Notes under the pieces: generated by a model | What the model was told of the DNA's origin: nothing | Database searches by the model: none | The model's input: only the letters and a program-made list of their open reading frames with translations | Origin: an uncultured Lachnospiraceae bacterium | GTDB taxonomy: Bacteria > Bacillota > Clostridia > Lachnospirales > Lachnospiraceae | Assembly: GCA_902803355.1 (NCBI GenBank) | Contig: CADCPP010000182.1 | Coordinates: forward strand, 1 to 20,865 | Length of the DNA stretch: 20,865 nt | Reading direction: 5' to 3' | Translations under genes and position numbers: made by a program | Part shown: positions 7,166 through 15,999 of the stretch, one piece after another | Position numbering within the stretch: the stretch's first letter is position 1 | How the letters are laid out: each line of letters opens with the position of its first letter

Positions 7166-9577
7166 TCAGTCTGTCTCGTTTGAAAATACGGACTCCGCAT
7201 AGCGTACCGCGGCCATGGCATCCTTGCCATAGGCGTCCGCGCCGATGCGGTCCGCATAGTCCTGCGTGAGCACCGCGCCGCCCACCATGATCTTAACCTG
7301 CGGAGCGGCTGCCCTCAGCTGCCGGATGGTCTCCTCCATGGAAGGGACCGTGGTGGTCATCAGCGCGGAAAGGCCTACAAGAGGAATGTGCTGCCGCAGC
7401 GTTTCGGAGACGATCCTTTCCGGAGCGACATCCTTGCCCAGATCGATGACGTCGTAGGCGTAGTTTTCCAGCAGGACCTTCACGATGTTCTTGCCGATAT
7501 CGTGGATATCCCCCTTCACGGTGGCGAGAAGGATCTTCCCTTTTTTGGCCTGCCCGCTTTCCGGCAGGGCGCGCTGCAGGAGGGCAAAACCGGCTTTGGC
7601 GGCATCGGCGCTCATCAGGAGCTGCGGAAGAAAGAGGCGGCCGGATTCATAGGCGGCGCCGACCTCATTTAAGGCAGGCACGAAGACTTCATCGATCAAA
7701 GAGAGGGGCTCCGCGCCTTCCGCAAGCAGGGCGGCGGTCTCCTTTTCCGCGGCAGAGATGAGGCCGCGCAGAATGGCTGTTTTCAGTAAGGCCGAGGAAG
7801 GACCGGATGAAGCGGGCAGGTCAGCTGCAGGCGGCTGCGCCGCTGCCTCAGGCGCCTTCGTGCGGAAGGCTTCGATATAGGCGATGCCCTGCCGGTCATG
7901 CGCGAGAAGGGCACCAGCGGCATAGAAGGCGCCGCGCATCGCTTCATCATTCGGATTCATGATGGCCAGGGACAGCCCGTTTTGCAGCGCCATGGTAAGG
8001 AAGGCGGCATTCACCTGGGAGCGCTGCGGCAGCCCGAAGGAGATATTGGAGAGCCCGAGAACGGTTTTCAGATGCAGCTTTTCCCGCAGCGCGCGGACCG
8101 TTTCCAGCGTGATAAGCGCGCCGTCCGGAACAGCGGAGATAGTGAGGGTCAGGCCGTCAAAGATGAGGCGGCTGCGGCCGATCCCATACTCTTCCGCACG
8201 GCGGATGATCTTTTCCGCGACGGCAAGGCGGCCTTCAGCCTTCTCCGGGATCCCGTTTTCGTCCAGACACAGGGCGATGACGGCGGCGCCGTACTTTTTC
8301 GCAAGGGGAAAAACGGCCTGCATGGACTCTTCCTTGCCGTTTACCGAATTGATGAGCGGGCGGCCGTTATAGACGCGGAGCGCCCGGGCAAGGACGGCTG
8401 GATCGGACGAGTCGATGCAGAGCGGAAGCACGGTCACGGACTGCAGCGCGGTGATCACGTCTTCCATCACGGCGGCTTCATCGATACCGGGAAGGCCGGT
8501 GTTCACATCCAGGATGTCCGCGCCCGCGTCTTCCTGTTCCAGCGCCTGCGTAAGGACATAATCCAGATCGTGATCCTGCAGTGCCTGTTTAAAGCGTTTC
8601 TTTCCGCTCGGATTGATGCGTTCGCCGACCATCAGGGGCGTCCCTCCGATCTCGGCAAAGGCTGCGCCGGAGGAAACGATCAGGCGGCTCTTTCGGACCG
8701 GAGGCTGAAACGGAAGGGGAGAGACGGCTTCCTTCATGAGCCGGATGTGCTCCGGCGTGGTGCCGCAGCAGCCGCCAAGGACATGCGCGCCGGCAGAGGC
8801 GATCTCCTTCATACAGAGTGCAAAACGCTTTGGACCGACGGGATAGACGGTGCGGCCGCCTTGTACGTCGGGAAGACCGGCGTTCGGGCTCACGATGACG
8901 GGAAGAGAAGTGAGGGATACGATCTCATGGACAAGCGGCAGCATCTCTTCCGGGCCGAGCGAGCAGTTGATGCCGACCGCGTCCGCGCCGAGGCCTTCCA
9001 GCATGGGGATCAGGGAAGAGGGCGTGCCGCCGGTCAGCAGCTTGCCGCTGCCGTCAAAGGTACAGGTCGCAAAGACGGGAAGATCGCAGCTTTCTTTCGC
9101 CGCGAGCAGGGCGGCCTTCGCTTCGAAGGCATCGTTCATGGTCTCGATCAGGACAAGATCCGCGCCGGCATCCGCGCCGGTCTTTACGATCTCTGCAAAG
9201 GCCTGCACGGCGTCTTCAAAAGGAAGCGTCCCGAGCGGCTTTAAGAGCTTTCCGCTTGGACCGAGATCGAGGGCGATATACGCATCATCCTCCCGGCCGG
9301 CTTCCTTCCGGGCCTGCCTGGCAAGAGAGACCGCTGCGCGGATGATCCCGGGAAGCTCTTCCTCGTAGTGGAAGCGGTTCGCGCCGAACGTGTTCGTGAT
9401 CAGGATATCCGCACCGGCGTCCAGATACCGGCGGTGCAGGGCGCGGATGATCTCCGGATGCAGCAGGTTCCAGGTCTCCGGCTTTTCGCCGCCCGCAAGG
9501 CCCTGAGCCTGCAGGAGGGTCCCCGTCCCGCCGTCAAAAAAGAGCCATTCTTTTCCCAAACGTTCACGCAGTTTCAT
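7166..9577 (-). CDS. metH: Cobalamin-dependent methionine synthase, short form without reactivation domain
   Basis: This 803-residue protein transfers the methyl group of methyl-tetrahydrofolate through cobalamin to homocysteine, giving methionine. Domains in order: homocysteine S-methyltransferase barrel (about 1-290) with zinc ligands Cys205 (INCS) and Cys270-Cys271 (GGCCGTTPEH); pterin-binding barrel (about 310-565) with GERINPSGKKRF and ILDVNTGLPG; a Pro/Ala linker (about 575-595); B12 cap helices (about 596-675); and the B12-binding domain with GDIHDIG, where His692 would be the lower cobalt ligand. The C-terminal SAM-dependent reactivation domain of the 1227-residue E. coli type is absent. 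The neighbouring upstream gene encodes that function separately and overlaps this start as ATGA (9574-9577). Short two-protein versions are known in Clostridia. All catalytic motifs look intact. Confidence 0.93.
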   Translation of the reverse strand: MKLRERLGKEWLFFDGGTGTLLQAQGLAGGEKPETWNLLHPEIIRALHRRYLDAGADILITNTFGANRFHYEEELPGIIRAAVSLARQARKEAGREDDAYIALDLGPSGKLLKPLGTLPFEDAVQAFAEIVKTGADAGADLVLIETMNDAFEAKAALLAAKESCDLPVFATCTFDGSGKLLTGGTPSSLIPMLEGLGADAVGINCSLGPEEMLPLVHEIVSLTSLPVIVSPNAGLPDVQGGRTVYPVGPKRFALCMKEIASAGAHVLGGCCGTTPEHIRLMKEAVSPLPFQPPVRKSRLIVSSGAAFAEIGGTPLMVGERINPSGKKRFKQALQDHDLDYVLTQALEQEDAGADILDVNTGLPGIDEAAVMEDVITALQSVTVLPLCIDSSDPAVLARALRVYNGRPLINSVNGKEESMQAVFPLAKKYGAAVIALCLDENGIPEKAEGRLAVAEKIIRRAEEYGIGRSRLIFDGLTLTISAVPDGALITLETVRALREKLHLKTVLGLSNISFGLPQRSQVNAAFLTMALQNGLSLAIMNPNDEAMRGAFYAAGALLAHDRQGIAYIEAFRTKAPEAAAQPPAADLPASSGPSSALLKTAILRGLISAAEKETAALLAEGAEPLSLIDEVFVPALNEVGAAYESGRLFLPQLLMSADAAKAGFALLQRALPESGQAKKGKILLATVKGDIHDIGKNIVKVLLENYAYDVIDLGKDVAPERIVSETLRQHIPLVGLSALMTTTVPSMEETIRQLRAAAPQVKIMVGGAVLTQDYADRIGADAYGKDAMAAVRYAESVFSNETD

Positions 9578-10263
9578 GTCAGATCCTTCCCGGTTCTCGC
9601 AATACCGTCAGTGCAGCCCGGCGTTTCGCCGCCTTTCGGAAAGAGTCCGATGAAGGCGGTCACGGATTTTTCCGGGACCATCAGCAGGCCGTCAGTCAGG
9701 GTGATCCCCAGGGCCTTCGGCAGATCCAGCTGACGGAAGAAGATCTTCTGGATCTCCAGAGAGCAGTCGCCGAAGCCGGGAGAAAAGCGAGGTCTTGCGC
9801 AAAGGCCCCGGCCGGCAGCCTCTTTGGCGAGCGTCTCGTTCACGCGGCCAACATATTCCTCCGTCAGGGCCGCCGCCGCGCCTTGATAGAGCGCCGCTTC
9901 CGCTGCGGAGCGCACTGCCGCCCGCCGGATCAGACGGTCTGCTTCCGCGCCGAGCGTTGCCGCAAGCAGGCAGACCTCGGTGCAGCCGGACAGATTCCGC
10001 GTCAGATCACGGCTGAAAAACGCTTCCTCCGCAAAGCAGACCATTCCTTCTTTCAGGACAAGAGGAAAGATCCGGCTGGCAAAACGCGGCCGCGTTTCCG
10101 CGGCAAGCGTCTTCAGCGCTGCGCTGACCTTGTCCAGCAGGGCTGTCTGCTCCCCGGCCGGCAGCGCGGAAAAATCCGCCCGGCGGATCCCCAGATACCG
10201 CAGCGTTTCCCGGATCAGCATGTTCCCTGCCGCATCCTGCGCCGATGTGGCCTGCATCGTCAT
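9574..10263 (-). CDS. Methionine synthase activation-domain protein (stand-alone)
   Basis: This 229-residue protein resembles the C-terminal B12-reactivation domain of MetH, which binds S-adenosylmethionine and lets inactive cob(II)alamin be reduced and remethylated. The key stretch is ARPRFSPGFGDCSLEIQ (about residues 156-172), followed by LGITLTDGLLMVPEKSVTAFIGL (about 185-207), both characteristic of this domain. The usual Arg-x-x-x-Gly-Tyr SAM motif reads with Phe164 in place of Tyr here. The N-terminal half is a helical region (about 15-150) seen in the free-standing forms. The start at 10263 has TAAGGAGAA upstream, which overlaps the metF stop codon (12-bp gap). The stop overlaps the metH-like start by 4 bases, so the pair is translationally coupled, as expected for partners acting on one enzyme. 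Confidence 0.88.
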   Translation of the reverse strand: MTMQATSAQDAAGNMLIRETLRYLGIRRADFSALPAGEQTALLDKVSAALKTLAAETRPRFASRIFPLVLKEGMVCFAEEAFFSRDLTRNLSGCTEVCLLAATLGAEADRLIRRAAVRSAAEAALYQGAAAALTEEYVGRVNETLAKEAAGRGLCARPRFSPGFGDCSLEIQKIFFRQLDLPKALGITLTDGLLMVPEKSVTAFIGLFPKGGETPGCTDGIARTGKDLT

Positions 10264-10275
10264 CCTTGTTTCTCC

Positions 10276-11133
10276 TTACAGCATCGCGCTGAGATTGCTT
10301 AAGATCCCGGCGGCCACGTCCGGCTTGTTCATGGAATAGACGTGGATATGCGTGATCCCGTTCGCGATCAGGTCGATGATCTGCTCGCTGGCGTAGATGA
10401 TCCCCGCCTGCTTCATGGCTGCGGGGGCGCTTCCGAAATGGTCCACGATGGCGCGGAAGCGTTCGGGAACATTGGTGCCGCTCAGGGCGACGCTGCGCGC
10501 AAGCTGCGAGGCGGCGGTGATGGGCATGATGCCGGGCAGGATGGGGACGCGGATCCCGGCTTCTCTTGCCCGGTACAGGAAATTGTAAAAGATATTGTTG
10601 TCAAAAAACATCTGTGTGGTCAGGAAATCGCAGCCGGCGTCCACCTTTTCCTTCAGGTGGCGCATATCCTCCGCCTTGTTTTCGCTTTCCACATGTCCTT
10701 CCGGATAGCAGGCGCCGCCCACGCACAGGTCTGTCCGCGCCTTGATGAAGCGGATCAGGCCGCAGGCGTGGGGAAAGTCCGTGCAGATCACGCCGCCCTG
10801 CGGCAGATCGCCGCGCAGCGCCATGATGTTTTCCACGCCGCTTTCGCGAAAGCGCTGCAGGATCTCTTCCACATAGTCTCTCGAAGAGGTCACGCAGGTC
10901 AGATGCGGGAGGACGGTCACGCCGCGCTCCGCCTTCAGCTGCTCCGCAATCTCCATGGTGTAGCCGGCCGTGGTGCCGCCTGCGCCGTAGGTGATGCTCA
11001 TGAAGGACGGCCCAAGCGCCGCGATCTGTTCCACCGCCGTTTTCACCGCGGCGTAGCCGTCCGCCTTCTTCGGCGGAAAGACCTCAAAGGAGAGGGTCAG
11101 CTGCTTATTCTGTAATACTTCCGAGATCTTCAT
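10276..11133 (-). CDS. metF: 5,10-methylenetetrahydrofolate reductase
   Basis: This 285-residue flavoenzyme reduces methylene-tetrahydrofolate to methyl-tetrahydrofolate, the methyl donor for the MetH-like protein encoded two genes downstream. The family opening LSFEVFPPKK (with Glu17), SITYGAGGTT, the ALRGD stretch that contacts FAD, and the length all match MetF. No N-terminal electron-transfer extension and no MetV partner is present in the window. The ribosome site is poor (AAAGAACAAAG before the ATG at 11133), and the gene starts 17 bp after the GH53 lipoprotein stop. It therefore probably relies on a transcript coming through the GH53 gene or on a promoter hidden inside it. Confidence 0.94.
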   Translation of the reverse strand: MKISEVLQNKQLTLSFEVFPPKKADGYAAVKTAVEQIAALGPSFMSITYGAGGTTAGYTMEIAEQLKAERGVTVLPHLTCVTSSRDYVEEILQRFRESGVENIMALRGDLPQGGVICTDFPHACGLIRFIKARTDLCVGGACYPEGHVESENKAEDMRHLKEKVDAGCDFLTTQMFFDNNIFYNFLYRAREAGIRVPILPGIMPITAASQLARSVALSGTNVPERFRAIVDHFGSAPAAMKQAGIIYASEQIIDLIANGITHIHVYSMNKPDVAAGILSNLSAML

Positions 11134-11150
11134 GCTTTGTTCTTTGCGCT

Positions 11151-13229
11151 TTATTCTTTGCTTCCGGCGACGCTGTTCAGCATGGCGTCGTCGATCTTAC
11201 CCCAGGCGCCATTTCCTTCGCCATGGCACTGCACATAAATGCCTACGACGAGTTCCTGACCTTCGGCATAGTCAAATTTGTCGATGACCGCGCTGTGCCA
11301 GTCGTTGTAGGAGGTGATGACCGTATCGGCCCTGGCCACGATCTCGCCGTCGATCTTCACGTAGGCGTACACTTCCGTTTCGCCCGCGTCGCCGCCCATG
11401 ATGGAGATCTCAAAGCGGTAGCTGCCGGCGGGAAGCTCGCTCACCGTCTGTTCCAGTGTGAACTTGACTGAGTTCTGCGCCGCGCTCCAGAAGTGATAAT
11501 GCTTCGCGCCGGTCAGGGAGTCCGTGGTCTTTTCCTCCACATAGAGCTCGTCTGCCTTGCCGAGGTCGGTCACGGTCCAGCCTTTATCTCCGTCTTCAAA
11601 ACTGTAATTGGTCAGGAAATTGTATTCGATCAGGGAAAGCTGCAGATGCGCTTCCATTCCGGCCGCGGTGCCCGTGATCTCGTACTTGGCCGGCCCGCCT
11701 GCGCGGTAGCCCTCCAGCTCTTCCTGGGTGATGTTCCAGACTACCGGCACGTTCTGCTTGGAATCATCGGTCATGACCGCGTTGACGGTATCCGGCAGCA
11801 CATAGTCGCCGTTGATGTCGAGGATCAGCGTCACATCTTCGATGGCGTCCGCAAGAGGGGTCACTTCGTTGCCGTAGCGGACAAGGTTCCAGACCTTCAG
11901 CGATTCCAGCGGATGGCCGGAGGCGTCGAAGAAGGCCTGATTGTCCACTGCGCAGCCGCCGTAATACTTGCCCGCATCCTCCGGGTCATAGGCGGCGGCA
12001 TAGCTGGAGGCCCAGCCGGAGCCGTATTTTTCCCAGATCTCGTGGTTTGCTTCCCAGCTTTCGGTGCCCACGCTGATCCAGGCGCCTTCCCAGTAGACCA
12101 CGCCGATGCCGTTTGTGGTCTTCTCCGCGATCGTTTGGATCACATCCTGCACGCTGTTGGCCTGGCCCTGCACGGTATAGGGATAGTTCTTCACGACCGC
12201 GCTGCCCTCGCCGATGGTGTTGCCGAAAAAGTCTGTGTCTTCGGGGGTGTAGGCATAGCTGGTCTCCATGACCATGACCTTCTTGCCGTACTTTTCCGCG
12301 ATCTGGCTGAGCACGTTCGACAGGTTCTCCAGAGTGCCGTGCCAGTAGGGATAATAAGAGGAGGCGAAAACATCGTAATCCAGGCTGTAATAAGCCAGCT
12401 TGCTGGCGTAGTTCAGATAGTTTTCGGCGTTTTCGGGATTGGCAAAATGCACGGCCACGAGGGCGTCCGGATAGAGCTCGCGCACGGCCTTCGCGCCGGC
12501 TCCCATGATGTACTGGATATTGAACCAGGTCTTTTCCCCGGCGAGCTTCCCGTTCGTTTCGTTGCCGAGCTGGACCATGCTGACCTTGACGCCGGCATCT
12601 TTCAGCTTCCGCAGACTTTCGTGCGTGAAATCGTAGGCGGCCTGCGTTTTATCTTCGATGCTCATGCCTTCCCAGGACTTCGGCGCCATCTGCTTGGCGG
12701 GATCGGCCCAGAAATCGGAATAGTGAAAATCGACAAGCAGGCCGATGCCGTATGCCGTGGCGCGTTTTCCGATCTCGATGGCCGTATCGATGGTGCAGCT
12801 GCCGCCGCCGTAGCCGTTTCCGTCTTTATCAAACGGGTCGTTCCAGACGCGCACGCGCACAGTGTTGATGCCGCAGTCCGCGAGGATCTTCAGCAGGACC
12901 GTTTCCTTTCCGTCAAAATCATAGTATTTTACGCCGCTCGCTTCTTCGGCAAGCAGGGAGGAGATATCCATGCCCAGGATAAAATCATCCGTCACGCCGC
13001 CGATCTTGCGGACGTAGAGCGTGTCGCTGGCGAGCTTCCCGGGGATCACATAATCCGGATAGGAGGGCGCAGCGCTTTCCGGCTCGGCCTCGGAAGAAGA
13101 CGCAGGCACAGCGGGCGTCCCCTGATGGCCGCGGGGCTCCGAAGAGGAAGGGGAAACGTCTCCGCCGCAGGCGGAAAGACAGAGGATCAGGGCCAGAAGA
13201 AGAACAGAGATCAGGGTCTTGTTGAACAT
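11151..13229 (-). CDS. GH53 arabinogalactan endo-beta-1,4-galactanase lipoprotein
   Basis: This 692-residue surface enzyme is predicted to cut beta-1,4-galactan side chains of pectin. The signal peptide ends in LSAC, so Cys21 is the lipid anchor; a Ser/Glu/Pro linker follows. The GH53 barrel spans about 80-455. The acid/base would be Glu224 in QLGNETNG and the nucleophile Glu322 in METSYAYT; FRVRVWNDP-like (TVRVRVWNDP, 123-132) and DFHYSDFWADP (167-177) are family marks. After it come an Ig-like module (about 463-535, DVTLILDINGDYVLPD) and a beta-sandwich carbohydrate-binding-like module (about 536-690, starting NYSFEDGDKGW). The frame opens at 13412, but the ATG at 13229 is preferred because the signal peptide begins there and TGAGGT precedes it. 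The gene heads a transcript that runs into metF. Confidence 0.92.
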   Translation of the reverse strand: MFNKTLISVLLLALILCLSACGGDVSPSSSEPRGHQGTPAVPASSSEAEPESAAPSYPDYVIPGKLASDTLYVRKIGGVTDDFILGMDISSLLAEEASGVKYYDFDGKETVLLKILADCGINTVRVRVWNDPFDKDGNGYGGGSCTIDTAIEIGKRATAYGIGLLVDFHYSDFWADPAKQMAPKSWEGMSIEDKTQAAYDFTHESLRKLKDAGVKVSMVQLGNETNGKLAGEKTWFNIQYIMGAGAKAVRELYPDALVAVHFANPENAENYLNYASKLAYYSLDYDVFASSYYPYWHGTLENLSNVLSQIAEKYGKKVMVMETSYAYTPEDTDFFGNTIGEGSAVVKNYPYTVQGQANSVQDVIQTIAEKTTNGIGVVYWEGAWISVGTESWEANHEIWEKYGSGWASSYAAAYDPEDAGKYYGGCAVDNQAFFDASGHPLESLKVWNLVRYGNEVTPLADAIEDVTLILDINGDYVLPDTVNAVMTDDSKQNVPVVWNITQEELEGYRAGGPAKYEITGTAAGMEAHLQLSLIEYNFLTNYSFEDGDKGWTVTDLGKADELYVEEKTTDSLTGAKHYHFWSAAQNSVKFTLEQTVSELPAGSYRFEISIMGGDAGETEVYAYVKIDGEIVARADTVITSYNDWHSAVIDKFDYAEGQELVVGIYVQCHGEGNGAWGKIDDAMLNSVAGSKE

Positions 13230-13289
13230 TGCGGATACCTCATTGAATTGTAGGCTGCTGTGGATTTTGCGGACAGAACCGACCTTTTT

Positions 13290-13318
13290 ACTATAACACT
13301 TCCGAAAAGGCGGCGCAA
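13290..13318 (-). promoter_or_regulatory. Predicted promoter of the GH53-metF-metH unit
   Basis: On the - strand the box TGTTATAGT is an extended -10 (TGnTATAGT, hexamer at 13290-13295). A weak -35 TTGCGC (13313-13318) lies 17 bases upstream. It would give a leader of about 55 bases before the lipoprotein ATG. No riboswitch fold (SAM, B12 or T-box) can be read in that short leader. Confidence 0.6.
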
Positions 13319-13355
13319 TGAAAAACTTTCTAAAGGAGGAGCGCCGATCTCCTGC

Positions 13356-13388
13356 TTTGCATTTTTCCAAAAACGTGATACAATCACG
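13356..13388 (+). promoter_or_regulatory. Predicted promoter and possible operator of the C11 protease gene
   Basis: The -35 TTTGCA (13356-13361) and the -10 TACAAT (13379-13384) are separated by 17 bases. A perfect inverted repeat CGTGAT-ACA-ATCACG (13374-13388) lies across the -10 box, where a bound repressor would block polymerase. Upstream at 13332-13353 is another small inverted repeat (AGGAG/CTCCT). The promoter is divergent from that of the GH53 gene, so one intergenic space controls both. Confidence 0.6.
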
Positions 13389-13443
13389 GAAACAGGTTAA
13401 CTCTGCAGACAAGCTGACTCATCGGCATGACTATTGATGGAAG

Positions 13444-13449
13444 AAGGAG
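13444..13449 (+). promoter_or_regulatory. Ribosome binding site that sets the C11 protease start
   Basis: AAGGAG lies 8 bases before the ATG at 13458. It favours this start over the in-frame TTG/ATG at 13434/13437, which have no ribosome site at the right distance. Confidence 0.85.
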
Positions 13450-13457
13450 AGGCATTT

Positions 13458-15977
13458 ATGGCAAATACACCTTCGGGCAGAAGACCGAATGTATCCGGAA
13501 CGGGCAGCGACGTCCATAAAAAGGGCGACGGCCTGGGAACCGGTCCTGTCGGTCAGAATTCCGGCACCAATCAGGCAAATCACAGGAGAACGGGGTCATC
13601 ATCAGGCTCCTCCGGCGGTCCGAGCCGCGCAGCGCTCGGCGGCGGAAGCGGGCTGCTGATCATCATTGTGCTGTTTTTGCTGCTGCGGGGCGGCGGCTTA
13701 AGCTCGCTGTTCGGCGGCGGAGGCACGACGGATCCCGAGCCTGTCGTGGTCCAGACCACGCAGCAGGCCACGCAGAATCCGTCCGGCCTCAGCAGCCTGA
13801 TCGGCTATAATCTGAGCGGTTCCTCCAGCTACAGCGGCTGGGGCTCCACCACGGCGGCCGCAACCGCAGGGAACTCTGGCACGTCCGCGGTCAGCGCGGC
13901 GGTGCAGCAGGCGAACAACGCCTCCAATGTCCGGAAGCTGAACACCTCGGTCGCCAGCGGATCGCGGGCAAAATACACCTCCATTAAAGGAAACGGAAAC
14001 GATACCATCACCTTGATGATCTACATGTGCGGCACGGATCTGGAATCCAGCTACGGCATGGGCTCAAACGACCTGAGGGAAATGGCGAGCGCGGCGATCT
14101 CCGACAAGATCAATATTATCGTCTACACCGGCGGCTGCAAGGGCTGGAAGACGAGCGGCATCAGCAGCACGAAGAACCAGATCTGGCAGCTGACGAACGG
14201 CGGCAACTTCACCAAGCTCGCCGAGACGAGCGGAGTCTCCATGGTGCAGCCGTCTACCTTGAGCGGCTTCATCCAGTACTGCGCGAAAAACTATCCGGCA
14301 AACCGCTATGACATCATCCTCTGGGACCACGGCGGCGGATCCATCACCGGCTACGGCTACGATGAGAAATACCCGAACGGGTCCATGTCGCTCTCCGGCT
14401 TGAAACAGGCCTTTACCGACGGCGGCGTGAAGTTCGATTTTATCGGCTATGACGCCTGCCTGATGGCGACCACCGAAACGGCCCTCACCATGGCGCAGTT
14501 CGGCGACTACCTGATCGCCTCCGAGGAATCCGAGCCCGGCATCGGCTGGTACTACACGAACTGGCTCACGAAGCTTTCGGCAAATACTTCCATGAGCACC
14601 CTCGAGATCGGCAAGAACATCTGCGATGATTTCGTGACGGTGTGCGGCCAGCAGTGCCGCGGCCAGAAGGCCACGCTCTCCGTCGTGGACCTGGCGGAGA
14701 TCTCCCATACCGTTCCGCCGGTGCTGAACGCCTTCGCGACCTCGACCACGAGTCTCATCAAGAACAGCAACTATTCCCGCGTCTCGAATGCCCGGAGCGG
14801 CGCGCGTGAGTTCGCGACGTCCTCCAAGATCGATCAGGTGGATCTGGTCGATCTGTGCAACGGCATCAATACGACCGAGGCGGCGACGCTTGCAAGCGCG
14901 ATCCGCAGCGCGGTCAAATACAACAACACCTCGAATGACATGACCAACTCCTACGGGCTGTCCATCTACTTCCCGTATAAGCGCGTGTCGGCCGTGGACA
15001 ACGCGGTGAAGACCTATAAGGCCATCGGTCTGGATGAAGACTATCAGACCTGCATCCAGCAGTTTGCGGCCATGGGCACCGGCGGTCAGGCCATTTCCGG
15101 CGGCTCCTCCAGCGCCTTGTCCAGCCTGCTGTCCGGCTACACCTCCGGCGGCACCACGGCAAGCAGCGCCTCCGATATCAGCTCCATTTTGAGCGGCCTG
15201 CTCGGCGGCAGCAGCACCTACAACGTCTCCGGCCTTTCGAGCGGCGCCATGAGCTTCCTTTCCAGCGCGCTGGGCGGACGGTCGCTGAACTTCGACGATA
15301 CGGTGACCTATCTGGATGAAAACCGCTTCGATCCCGATCAGCTGGTCTGGACGCAGCAGTCAGACGGCCGCTATGGGATCCGGATGGACCAGGATAACTG
15401 GTCGCTCGTGCAGGGCATCAAGCTGAACATCTTTGTGGATGACGGCGAAGGCTACATCGATCTTGGCCTGGACAATGTGTATGAACTGAGTGACGACGGC
15501 GTTCTGACGGAACAGCCGGAAAACAGCTGGATCTACATCGGGAATCAGGCAGTGGCCTACTATTACACCGATGCGAACACCGAAAACGGCGTGACGAGCT
15601 ACTACGGTTATGTTCCCGCCCTGCTGACGGACAGCACGCTCGGCCTCGACGCGCAGCGCATCGAGCTGCTGCTGGCCTATGAGGGCGGCGCGTGGTCGAT
15701 CGCCGGCTATCACTCCGTCTACACGGACGGCGAGACCGATGCCGTGGCGAAGAACGTGGAGACCCTGAACAACGGCGCCACCCTGCAGTTCATCGCGGAC
15801 TACTACAGCTACAGCGGTGATTATCAGGATACCTACATGATCGGGGATGAGGTCACGGTAACGAAGGATCTGGAGATCGCGGACAAGTACATTCCGTCCA
15901 CGACCAAGTGCAGCGTCGCCTATGTGCTGACCGATATCTACCAGCAGGAATACTGGACACCCGTCGTTCCGCACTAA
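13458..15977 (+). CDS. Membrane-anchored clostripain-family (C11) cysteine protease
   Basis: This 839-residue protein begins with a polar Gly/Ser/Asn tail (1-64), then one membrane helix (about 66-77, GLLIIIVLFLLL). A Gly/Ser/Thr-rich spacer leads to the peptidase domain (about 182-530). The catalytic pair of clan CD is visible: His291 in LWDHGGGS and Cys334 in GYDACLMA. ITLMIYMCGTDLES (184-197) and SYGLSIYFPY (498-507) are further C11 marks. A second low-complexity spacer (about 545-607) holds LSSLLSG, ISSILSG and LSSALGG. A C-terminal domain (about 608-839) follows, with no known name that I can give. No secretion signal other than the internal helix is present, so the N-terminus is probably inside and the protease outside. 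Family members cleave after Arg or Lys. The natural target is unknown. A terminator follows 22 bp after the stop. Confidence 0.9.
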   Translation: MANTPSGRRPNVSGTGSDVHKKGDGLGTGPVGQNSGTNQANHRRTGSSSGSSGGPSRAALGGGSGLLIIIVLFLLLRGGGLSSLFGGGGTTDPEPVVVQTTQQATQNPSGLSSLIGYNLSGSSSYSGWGSTTAAATAGNSGTSAVSAAVQQANNASNVRKLNTSVASGSRAKYTSIKGNGNDTITLMIYMCGTDLESSYGMGSNDLREMASAAISDKINIIVYTGGCKGWKTSGISSTKNQIWQLTNGGNFTKLAETSGVSMVQPSTLSGFIQYCAKNYPANRYDIILWDHGGGSITGYGYDEKYPNGSMSLSGLKQAFTDGGVKFDFIGYDACLMATTETALTMAQFGDYLIASEESEPGIGWYYTNWLTKLSANTSMSTLEIGKNICDDFVTVCGQQCRGQKATLSVVDLAEISHTVPPVLNAFATSTTSLIKNSNYSRVSNARSGAREFATSSKIDQVDLVDLCNGINTTEAATLASAIRSAVKYNNTSNDMTNSYGLSIYFPYKRVSAVDNAVKTYKAIGLDEDYQTCIQQFAAMGTGGQAISGGSSSALSSLLSGYTSGGTTASSASDISSILSGLLGGSSTYNVSGLSSGAMSFLSSALGGRSLNFDDTVTYLDENRFDPDQLVWTQQSDGRYGIRMDQDNWSLVQGIKLNIFVDDGEGYIDLGLDNVYELSDDGVLTEQPENSWIYIGNQAVAYYYTDANTENGVTSYYGYVPALLTDSTLGLDAQRIELLLAYEGGAWSIAGYHSVYTDGETDAVAKNVETLNNGATLQFIADYYSYSGDYQDTYMIGDEVTVTKDLEIADKYIPSTTKCSVAYVLTDIYQQEYWTPVVPH

Positions 15978-15999
15978 GCAGAGAATGAATGAAACAAGG

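Noticed and set aside
7066..7257. Extended N-terminus for the DegV protein
   Set aside because: It would overlap the metH-like gene and the predicted promoter; the family N-terminus and the ribosome site fit 7065.
7898..9244. 448-residue open frame on + opposite the metH-like gene
   Set aside because: The opposite strand encodes an intact methionine synthase. The + frame shows no recognisable motif.
11493..13253. 586-residue open frame on + opposite the galactanase gene
   Set aside because: No ribosome site or domain; the GH53 frame opposite has catalytic residues and a signal peptide.
13230..13289. SAM, B12 or T-box riboswitch ahead of the methionine unit
   Set aside because: The leader is only about 55 bases and shows none of the conserved elements of these switches.
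13230..13412. Extended N-terminus for the galactanase
   Set aside because: It would put the signal peptide inside the protein and run through the predicted promoter; 13229 gives a normal lipoprotein start.
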